Source: Prevotellaceae bacterium UBA1786 (lineage in GTDB: Bacteria; Bacteroidota; Bacteroidia; Bacteroidales; Bacteroidaceae). Taken from it: 8,335 nucleotides of DNA. The notes under the pieces are model-generated. The model was not told where the DNA came from and made no database searches. It saw only the letters and a list, made by a program, of their open reading frames with translations. The stretch spans positions 1-8,335 of the forward strand of contig DCGE01000031.1 of assembly GCA_002314525.1 (NCBI GenBank), read 5' to 3'. Both the position numbers and the translations under genes were made by a program. This document shows, in pieces, positions 1 through 5,949 of this stretch. Each line of letters begins with the position of its first letter. Positions within the stretch are counted from its first letter, which is position 1.

Positions 1-506
1 AAATCTGTTCTTCCGATTGAACCTTGAAACAACGTATCTCCTGTGAACAGGCATTTCCCTTCTTTGCAGTAGAAACATAAGCCTCCGGCGGAATGCCCTG
101 GTGTTTCGATCACCTCCAAATTATTGTTTCCGAATGTGATTTTGTCTCCCTCGACAAGATACTTTGAAATCGGTGCCAAAGGTGAGTGCTTCAGTGATGA
201 AATGCCGAATGCACTCAACTGCTTTTCAATATTGAGATATTGATCCCTCTCATTTTCGTGCATCTCAATTTTGAGTCCGAAATCATGAAAGACATATCCT
301 GAACCGAAAATATGATCGAAATGGCAATGTGTATTTAAATAACGTACCAATTTGATGCCTTTTTGACATAGATATGTTTTTATGTTGATCCATTCCTCTT
401 CATAAAGGCAGCCGCAGTCAATAATGCAACCTTCACCTGTTTCATCGCTGATGATGTAACAGTTTTCTTCAAGTGGATTTACTGGAAAGGTCTTTATTGT
501 AGTCAT
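1..506 (-). CDS. MBL-fold metal-dependent hydrolase (glyoxalase II-like), 3' end outside window
   Basis: The first 168 codons of a metallo-beta-lactamase-fold hydrolase, read from an ATG at 506; the C-terminus lies beyond position 1. Visible metal-ligand motifs are THCHFDH (residues 59-65: H60, H62, D64, H65), TPGHSAG (H138) and FTGDTLF (D157), followed by GSIGRTD. This is the order of the glyoxalase II / YcbL-type branch, which hydrolyses thioesters such as S-lactoylglutathione or related substrates in the cytoplasm. The first motif has Cys at position 61, where the family often has Gly or another small residue. There is no signal peptide. The start lies 9 bp after the rsmG stop, so the gene is the last of the operon seen here. 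The fold is clear, but the substrate cannot be told from sequence. Confidence 0.9.
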   Translation of the reverse strand, partial: MTTIKTFPVNPLEENCYIISDETGEGCIIDCGCLYEEEWINIKTYLCQKGIKLVRYLNTHCHFDHIFGSGYVFHDFGLKIEMHENERDQYLNIEKQLSAFGISSLKHSPLAPISKYLVEGDKITFGNNNLEVIETPGHSAGGLCFYCKEGKCLFTGDTLFQGSIGRTD

Positions 507-515
507 ATGACTTGA

Positions 516-1178
516 TTATTTGGTTTCAACCTTGATTACTTTCTTGGTCTCAAAATAGTTTTCGGAAAATATATCTGAGATGTTCCAAATCTTATACGGA
601 CGCTTGATATACAATAGTTCCTCATTCAGTTCACCGCCTTTGAGAGCAATTATGGAGTATGTCTTCTTCCCTACACATTTAATCAAATCCTGCATAGGCA
701 TTACTGCACGAGTCACCACGGTATCAAAACTCTCTTTTATTTCCTCTCCGCGGGCATGTGAGAATCTTGTATTATGCAACCCGATACTATCAGCAACAGC
801 CTGAGCCACTCTGACTTTCTTTCCGATGCTATCTACCAGATGGAACTTGCAGTGCGGAAACATAATTGCCAACGGTATTCCAGGAAATCCACCTCCGCAA
901 CCTAAATCCATGATGGAAGCTCCATCTTCAAAATCAAACAATTTGGCGATGGCTAACGAATGAAGTACGTGATGCTCGTAGAGGTTATCAATATCCTTTC
1001 TTGAAATGACATTGATTTTCTGGTTCCAGTCATAGTAGAGATCAAACAGCATGCCAAACTGGCGCACTTGTTCCTCTGTCAGTTCTGGAAAATATTTCTT
1101 TATCTGTTCCAATGCTATTTGAGGATGTTGTATAGGAGACTTGCCAATGAAATCAGGATGCTGACTGACGAGAACCAT
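516..1178 (-). CDS. rsmG: 16S rRNA (guanine-527-N7)-methyltransferase RsmG (GidB)
   Basis: RsmG methylates N7 of G527 in 16S rRNA using S-adenosylmethionine. The Rossmann SAM-binding motif MDLGCGGGFPGIPLAI is at residues 90-105, followed by LVDSIGKKVRV (114-124), the RG(E)E segment (143-146), VVTRAV (154-159) and ALKGGELNEEL (178-188). All are family hallmarks in the right order. The N-terminal helix with YDWNQKINVISRKDID (49-64) is also typical. The start is uncertain. The ATG at 1178 gives 220 residues and overlaps the upstream export-lipoprotein gene by 64 nt. A TTG at 1112 gives 198 residues beginning MEQIKKYFPELTEEQ, close to how Bacteroidales RsmG proteins usually begin, and lies only 2 bp after the upstream stop. 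The coordinates give the long ATG form; the TTG form may well be the real one. Confidence 0.93.
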   Translation of the reverse strand: MVLVSQHPDFIGKSPIQHPQIALEQIKKYFPELTEEQVRQFGMLFDLYYDWNQKINVISRKDIDNLYEHHVLHSLAIAKLFDFEDGASIMDLGCGGGFPGIPLAIMFPHCKFHLVDSIGKKVRVAQAVADSIGLHNTRFSHARGEEIKESFDTVVTRAVMPMQDLIKCVGKKTYSIIALKGGELNEELLYIKRPYKIWNISDIFSENYFETKKVIKVETK

Positions 1179-1915
1179 AGGGTGGTCTCTGAACCGATTC
1201 CTGAATTCTTGGCTTTTGCTTTATTCGGCACGACATATACTACGTCGTTCTGCTGCAGTTGATAATATGGTGAATTGATGATATTTGCGTCATTAAGACA
1301 GAGAACTGCTACGGTCTTTCTTCCTGTGACATCTTCTCTGATGACTTTAACGCTGTCTCGCCTACCATATATCGTCATGTCTTTTGCCATTGCAAGAGCT
1401 TCCAGAATGTTTATCTTGCCATTCTGCACGGTATATACACCAGGGCTTGCTACTTCACCAAGAACTGCAACCTTATAGTTTGCCATACTGACAACAACAA
1501 TCGGTTTCTTATTCAGATGTTCCGGGAAGATCATTCCGGCAATTTTATCTTCCAACTGGCTTTTTGTCAATCCCATGACATTCAGTTTTCCAAGAATCGG
1601 GAAATTGATCGTGCCATCATTCTCAACCAGATATGATTGCAATGCAATTTGTGATGAGAAGTTTGCCGATGTGCTGTTCGTCGTATAGCTTGATTGCATC
1701 GTCATGTTAAACATTGCAACAGCCTTCGGTTCTTCTGGGCAGTTTACCGTAATTGACAGGATGTCTTTCGGCATTATCTTTGCATCAAAAAGGTTTGCAG
1801 TGCTGACATTCACTTCCTCGCTGTTCTGCAGATAAGGAACATTTTTATATGATGTACAACTATTCAGCAACAATGCTGATAAGATAATAGGTAATACTAT
1901 TTTTTTCTTGTTCAT
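1115..1915 (-). CDS. Wza-type polysaccharide export outer-membrane lipoprotein
   Basis: A 266-residue member of the polysaccharide biosynthesis/export (Wza/BexD) family, whose members form outer-membrane or periplasmic channels for capsule or exopolysaccharide. A lipoprotein signal peptide ends at LLLNSC, with lipid attachment expected on Cys20. The Poly_export domain starts near residue 46 with KIMPKDILSITV, in place of the usual LGPGDxLxIxV pattern. It carries a Ser/Thr/Asn-rich stretch at about 73-90 and closes near VENDGTINFPILGKLNV (97-113). One SLBB domain spans about 147-230 (VAVLGEVASPGVY, then NDVVYVVPNK). A hydrophobic C-terminal segment (about 245-264) is a probable membrane helix. 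The start shares ATGA with the stop of the nucleotidyltransferase gene, so translation is probably coupled. No Wzc-type co-polymerase or glycosyltransferase is in the window, so its polysaccharide is unknown and a non-capsule role is possible. Confidence 0.88.
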   Translation of the reverse strand: MNKKKIVLPIILSALLLNSCTSYKNVPYLQNSEEVNVSTANLFDAKIMPKDILSITVNCPEEPKAVAMFNMTMQSSYTTNSTSANFSSQIALQSYLVENDGTINFPILGKLNVMGLTKSQLEDKIAGMIFPEHLNKKPIVVVSMANYKVAVLGEVASPGVYTVQNGKINILEALAMAKDMTIYGRRDSVKVIREDVTGRKTVAVLCLNDANIINSPYYQLQQNDVVYVVPNKAKAKNSGIGSETTLWFSSVSILISLASLLYNILK

Positions 1916-2682
1916 GTCAATGAGTTAAGATTTTCGTTACAAAGATAATTCAAAGTTTCCAATTTTCCAACATCAACGAGAGATAAATTGTCATTAGGCT
2001 CACATAATATGTCAATTTTGTCACATACCGATAGGTAAAAGTCTATAATCGGAAATTTTTCTTCCCATGTTTCCAAAATCGGCAATAGCCTTGTCGGATT
2101 AACCACGTGGATGCCTGAAAACGCATATCTATCCAATTCATTGACATCAATTGAAGGGTAGGGACTTTTTATCTCTCCTGTCTTTACATTTGTCCATCCG
2201 CACAATTTCTTGTTCTTGTCAAACAGCAGATAGCGCGATGATTCTCTTCTGCTGACTTCCAGTACTGCTCCGATATTTGCCCCTTCTGATATCGTCTTCG
2301 ATGCTCTATAGTAGAAATCCGTTGTGTCCAGATTGCTGAGGATATCAACATTATGTATCAAAATTGGTTTGCTGTTATCATATAGACTTATGGCTTTCTT
2401 CAAACCTCCACCTGTGTCCAGAAGCATGTCTTGCTCGTCGCTGATTCTGATATCAACACCGAAATTGTCGTTTTCGGTTAGGTAGTCAATGATTTGCTGA
2501 GCAAAATGATGAACATTCACCACTATTTCCAGTGACTCACCTTGTATCATGTTCCTTTTCAGCTTTTCAATGAGAATGCGTAACAGCGGCCTACCTTGAA
2601 CCGCCACTAATGCTTTTGGCATGTAGTCGGTCATTGGCTTGAGCCGTGTTCCAAGTCCTGCTGCGAAAATCAGTATGTTCAT
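1912..2682 (-). CDS. MurU-like sugar-1-phosphate nucleotidyltransferase
   Basis: A 256-residue cytoplasmic nucleotidyltransferase of the GT-A-like family that joins a sugar-1-phosphate to a nucleoside triphosphate. The NTP-binding signature AAGLGTRLKPMTDYMPKAL is at residues 7-25. LLDTGGGLKKA lies at 87-97, the metal-binding Asp is D113 in HNVDILS, the sugar-site segment FSGIHVVNP is at 188-196, and the second metal region VDVGKLETL is at 236-244. This layout matches MurU, which makes UDP-MurNAc from MurNAc-1-phosphate, and also related mannose- or glucose-1-phosphate enzymes. MurU is favoured because the gene before it, 5 bp away, encodes an AmgK-like kinase, which is MurU's known partner in Pseudomonas putida. 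It is somewhat longer than P. putida MurU (about 220 residues). Its stop overlaps the start of the export lipoprotein gene. Fold certain, exact sugar inferred. Confidence 0.85.
   Translation of the reverse strand: MNILIFAAGLGTRLKPMTDYMPKALVAVQGRPLLRILIEKLKRNMIQGESLEIVVNVHHFAQQIIDYLTENDNFGVDIRISDEQDMLLDTGGGLKKAISLYDNSKPILIHNVDILSNLDTTDFYYRASKTISEGANIGAVLEVSRRESSRYLLFDKNKKLCGWTNVKTGEIKSPYPSIDVNELDRYAFSGIHVVNPTRLLPILETWEEKFPIIDFYLSVCDKIDILCEPNDNLSLVDVGKLETLNYLCNENLNSLT
1940..1971 (-). promoter_or_regulatory. possible Bacteroidetes-type internal promoter before the export lipoprotein gene
   Basis: On the minus strand TATCTTTG (1940-1947) fits the Bacteroides -7 consensus TAnnTTTG exactly. GTTG (1968-1971), 20 bp upstream, matches three of four bases of the -33 TTTG. 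A transcript would begin about 15-25 nt before the lipoprotein ATG at 1915. The site lies inside the 3' end of the nucleotidyltransferase gene, and the -7 pattern is expected about twice by chance in a window of this size, so support is weak. Confidence 0.22.
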
Positions 2683-2687
2683 AAGTC

Positions 2688-4115
2688 CTATGTCAAAAAT
2701 GTATCGATACCTTGTTCTCTGTGGATGAGATGAACAGCCATTCCGAATTTATTATGTATGCGTTCTGCTACATGCTGAGCACAATACACACTTCGATGCT
2801 GTCCTCCTGTACACCCGAAACATATCATAAGATCATTGAATCCTCGTTCCTGATATCTTTGTACATGGAAGTCCACGATTCTGTCAACACTCTCAAGAAA
2901 TGTTGTGATCTCTCCATCTTTCTCCAGAAAATCCTTCACCGGCTGATCCAATCCTGTAAGTTTCTTGTATTCATCATATCTACCGGGGTTGTGAGTACTG
3001 CGGCAATCAAAAATGTAACCACCTCCGTTACCTGATTCATCCTCCGGAACTCCTTTCTTGTATGAAAAACTCATGACACGTATTCCGTAAAGGTTATTGG
3101 ATTTTTCCACCTCTTGCTCAACCAGCTTGATTGCCGATGATTTCAATTCTGGATATGTGTCAAGGCTTCCGTTATTAACCAGATCTTCCAGGTTTTTCAG
3201 CCCCTGAGGAATACTCTGGATGAATTGTTGCTTTTTTTCCCACATTCCTCTGAACCCGTATGCTCCAAGAACCTGCAAGGTACGGAAGAGCACGAATTTC
3301 ATAAGCTTGTCAATGAAACTTTTGCGGTGGATATCCATATATTCTCTGAGCGAACACAGATAGGAGTCGATCAGTTCTTCCTTCAGGTCATCAGGATACT
3401 TGGCCGATGCCTGCCAAACGAATGATGCCACGTCGTAAAAAATCGGACCTTTCCTTCCGCCTTGATAATCTATGAAATAGGGCTTTCCTTCAAATATCAT
3501 GACATTCCTTGACTGAAAGTCGCGATACATGAACGTGTCTGTCATTTCATTGAGGATGTCTTTTGCGAATTTCCGGAAGTCGTTCTCAAGTTTAACCTCA
3601 TTGAATTCAATATTCCGCAGTTTCAGAAAACAATATTTGAAATAGTTGAGGTCAAACATTATGCTCATCTCGTCCATTTCCGGAACTGGATAGCATTGCT
3701 CATATATATATTCGCTTGCTCCTTCGAATTGCATGCGTGGCAGTTCGCTGATGACGAGCTTCAATAGGTTCCGGGCTGTATCGTTATAGCTGCCGTCCTC
3801 ATTCTTGCATATCTTAAGGAAGTCTGCCAATGTTGTGGTGCCCAAGTCTTCCTGGAGATAGTACATCCTGTCATCACTGATACCATACACCATAGGGGTA
3901 CGGAATTTTCTTGCGGCGAACAAAAGTGAAAGATTGTAGAATGCCTCGTTCTCTTCGGAATTCGTACCATGTATCCCGAACACCGTATCACCATCGGTAT
4001 CTGTCAGCCTGAAATAAACTCTTCCACCACCTCCTGTACCATGTATCTTTTCTACATGTGCAACATCCTTGCCGGTGCATCTTCTGTATAGTTCACTCAA
4101 TTTTTGCGTTTCCAT
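2688..4115 (-). CDS. AmgK-like sugar kinase fused to a RapZ C-terminal domain
   Basis: A 475-residue two-domain cytoplasmic protein. Residues 1 to about 315 are a phosphotransferase of the aminoglycoside-kinase fold, in the group of AmgK (anomeric MurNAc/GlcNAc kinase). They show a Gly-rich N-terminal loop (HGTGGGGRVYFRL, 25-37), YYLQEDLGTTTLADFL (85-100), catalytic loop YRDFQSRN (D199, N204) and metal motif IDYQGGRKGPIFYDVAS (215-231, D216). The His usual before RD is Tyr197. After a linker at about 316-343, residues 344-475 match the RapZ C-terminal domain: IRVMSFSYKKGVP, FDCRSTHNPGR (369-379), LTGLDQPV, GCTGGQHRSVY (434-444) and a closing HRE (465-467). That domain in E. coli RapZ binds glucosamine-6-phosphate and the GlmY/GlmZ RNAs. 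The RapZ N-terminal P-loop domain is absent. The start overlaps the permease gene by 19 bp, and a MurU-like gene follows after 5 bp. Kinase substrate and sensor ligand are inferred from family and context. Confidence 0.88.
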   Translation of the reverse strand: METQKLSELYRRCTGKDVAHVEKIHGTGGGGRVYFRLTDTDGDTVFGIHGTNSEENEAFYNLSLLFAARKFRTPMVYGISDDRMYYLQEDLGTTTLADFLKICKNEDGSYNDTARNLLKLVISELPRMQFEGASEYIYEQCYPVPEMDEMSIMFDLNYFKYCFLKLRNIEFNEVKLENDFRKFAKDILNEMTDTFMYRDFQSRNVMIFEGKPYFIDYQGGRKGPIFYDVASFVWQASAKYPDDLKEELIDSYLCSLREYMDIHRKSFIDKLMKFVLFRTLQVLGAYGFRGMWEKKQQFIQSIPQGLKNLEDLVNNGSLDTYPELKSSAIKLVEQEVEKSNNLYGIRVMSFSYKKGVPEDESGNGGGYIFDCRSTHNPGRYDEYKKLTGLDQPVKDFLEKDGEITTFLESVDRIVDFHVQRYQERGFNDLMICFGCTGGQHRSVYCAQHVAERIHNKFGMAVHLIHREQGIDTFLT

Positions 4116-5296
4116 ATCGATACTACTTTATGGTAAATGGTGAAAATGTTTACGAATGAAACCAAGAGCATCAGAACGCCCCCAACAACCATTGCCTGCC
4201 ATGATGAAGGTACTTCCATATCTGGGAAGAATTGCAGGAACAGATCAAGGTATATGCCTCTCACACAGATCATGATTGCCAGTGCAATAATCAGTACTAT
4301 TACGTTAAGTCCTATTGTCAGCACCTGGTATGGCATGGCAACCTTTGTTGGAGAATACCCGATTAGGAGCAGGTTTTCCAGTTTCTGACTGTTCTTCTCT
4401 ACGAGAAGGAATACGCTGAGCATCAAGATGTAGAATGCCAATACGCATATTATCAGTCCTACAGACATCACAATACCCATAACTACTTTCAGCAGATATG
4501 TAGTCTTGCTTGCATCCAGTTTGCTTTGATCAGTTTCGTACCCGTTGTCTTGTAGGTATGTCGTTATTTCGTCATCGGCAGGATTGTTGACTTCCATTAT
4601 GATGCGTGACGCTTTCGCGGCCTCTCTATCCGAGAATTTCTCGTTAGCCCAGTGCATGAAAGCTTCCGGAACGAGTATGGTATTAAGTCTGCTGCTGAAT
4701 CCTGCGATTTTTCCATTGAACTGCTCGTTTGTACCGCTTCCGTATATCGTAATATCCAAAGATAAGGCACCAAGAATACCTTCTGACAGTTTCGGAAGGC
4801 TCTTCGTCTGTGCATAACCGAAATTATACAAATCAAGGTAGTTCTTCGGGAGGATAATCGGTATATTTCTCTGCCCCTCTGAAAAGGTCCAGTCCTGACT
4901 CTTGATGTCAACGAATTCGTCAGGAACGGATTCAAAGAACATGTCGGTCGAAAAACTGGTCAGCTGGTCAATCGAGAATGATGCTCTGACACGAAATGCC
5001 GAAGATGTGAAGCATCCGATGTTCTTTACGAATGGCTGGCTGCTGATTTCCTCAACCTCATCATCTGAGAATGCCGTGGAACCTCCTGTCAGTCCTGATA
5101 GTGTGCCTACCTGCTTGTTGATAATCAGGTAATCACTCCTCATAAAACTGTCTTCTCCATTGTATATTGCCTGAGTATCACTGTAGAACTGTATGCCAAG
5201 CAGGATGATAACCATTCCTGTCAGATTGGCAAGCACAAATCCGGTAAACTGGGCAATGCTGATATGTTGTCTAAGTAATTTCCAGATCAGTTTCAT
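4097..5296 (-). CDS. FtsX/MacB-type ABC transporter permease
   Basis: A 399-residue inner-membrane protein with type VII ABC permease topology. One N-terminal membrane helix (about 16-37) is followed by a large periplasmic domain of about 230 residues. Three further helices then lie at about 269-299, 323-346 and 368-387. The cytoplasmic loop between helices 2 and 3 (VEKNSQKLENLLLIGYSP, 299-316) resembles the FtsX/MacB coupling region, with the +LxxLLxxGxSP-like pattern that contacts the ATPase. Family members move substrates or force across the periplasm (MacB, LolCE) or control cell-wall hydrolases (FtsX) rather than passing substrate through the membrane. The ATG overlaps the ATPase stop as ATGA, so the two are almost surely partners. 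No membrane-fusion protein or TolC-like gene is nearby. Substrate or target unknown. Confidence 0.85.
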   Translation of the reverse strand: MKLIWKLLRQHISIAQFTGFVLANLTGMVIILLGIQFYSDTQAIYNGEDSFMRSDYLIINKQVGTLSGLTGGSTAFSDDEVEEISSQPFVKNIGCFTSSAFRVRASFSIDQLTSFSTDMFFESVPDEFVDIKSQDWTFSEGQRNIPIILPKNYLDLYNFGYAQTKSLPKLSEGILGALSLDITIYGSGTNEQFNGKIAGFSSRLNTILVPEAFMHWANEKFSDREAAKASRIIMEVNNPADDEITTYLQDNGYETDQSKLDASKTTYLLKVVMGIVMSVGLIICVLAFYILMLSVFLLVEKNSQKLENLLLIGYSPTKVAMPYQVLTIGLNVIVLIIALAIMICVRGIYLDLFLQFFPDMEVPSSWQAMVVGGVLMLLVSFVNIFTIYHKVVSIWKRKN

Positions 5297-5949
5297 AATC
5301 TCAATGTCTTTTCGTATGGAAGATCCATGTGTTTGCCGATACTCGTCACAATGACTCCGGCTCCTTGCCTATGAGCCTCTTTCATCATGATCTCTCCCAT
5401 AATCCTGCTGTTTTCGTCATCCAGATGGCTGATTGGTTCGTCTGCAAAGAGAAAATCGAACGGCTGGCAAAGCGAACGTATCATTGCCACTCGTTGCTGC
5501 TGTCCAAACGACATCTTTCCGATTTTGTAGTCCATCCTATCGGCAATGCCCAACTGTTCAAACCATGCTTCTATCTGCTTCTTGGTTTGAAAGCCTGTGA
5601 GACGGTTCTTCAGTTCAATGTTCTCTATGGCTGAGAGTTCCGGGAACAATCTCAGTTCCTGCCAAAGTATGCTGATGTGCTTTCTTCTGATTTCGCACCA
5701 ATTACTGATACTCAGTCCTGCCGCCTTTATGTCATCAAAAAGAATATCTCCCTGATAGTCTGAACGGTATCCATAGATAAAACTGCAGAGCGATGATTTG
5801 CCCGTACCTGAATTGGCCTCAACCAGATATAGTTTGTTTTTTTCTAATGATATATTCTGTTTCCATATATCGCCGGAAGAAATGTCGGTTTCCTGTTCCT
5901 TTCCGATGAATACGTTTGGCAGCAGATTATGAAGTCTTATTTCTTTCAC
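5293..5949 (-). CDS. ABC transporter ATP-binding protein, LolD/MacB/FtsE-like, with atypical motifs
   Basis: A 218-residue nucleotide-binding subunit that should power the adjoining permease. Motifs in order: Walker A ANSGTGKSS (45-53), Q-loop WQELRLF (Q97), signature MSFGQQQR (146-153), Walker B FDFLFADEP (164-172, D170 and E171) and D-loop SHLD (174-177). Three features depart from consensus: the first Walker A Gly is Ala45, the signature reads SFGQ rather than SGGQ, and the switch His expected after VIVT is Ser203, with a His only at 207. The catalytic Glu and the Walker A Lys are kept, so ATP binding and probably hydrolysis remain. The start is a GTG whose GTGA overlaps the stop of the lipoprotein gene; this start leaves a complete N-terminal strand (KEIRLHNL). 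The short N-terminus and small size fit FtsE/LolD-type ATPases. Confidence 0.88.
   Translation of the reverse strand: MKEIRLHNLLPNVFIGKEQETDISSGDIWKQNISLEKNKLYLVEANSGTGKSSLCSFIYGYRSDYQGDILFDDIKAAGLSISNWCEIRRKHISILWQELRLFPELSAIENIELKNRLTGFQTKKQIEAWFEQLGIADRMDYKIGKMSFGQQQRVAMIRSLCQPFDFLFADEPISHLDDENSRIMGEIMMKEAHRQGAGVIVTSIGKHMDLPYEKTLRL

Noticed and set aside
1898..1910. Run of T residues on the plus strand that could suggest a terminator
   Set aside because: There is no preceding hairpin, and on the coding strand it is the Lys-rich N-terminus of the export lipoprotein signal peptide.
1115..2682. Reading the region as a capsule biosynthesis locus
   Set aside because: Only one export protein and one nucleotidyltransferase are present. 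No glycosyltransferase, flippase, polymerase or Wzc-type gene is visible, and the neighbours are housekeeping genes.
3761..3994. 77-codon minus-strand frame inside the kinase gene
   Set aside because: Out-of-frame shadow within the conserved kinase domain, with no start context or domain.
4757..4764. Second TATCTTTG (-7-like) element on the minus strand
   Set aside because: It is inside the permease gene with no -33 element at 19-21 bp; about two such matches are expected by chance.
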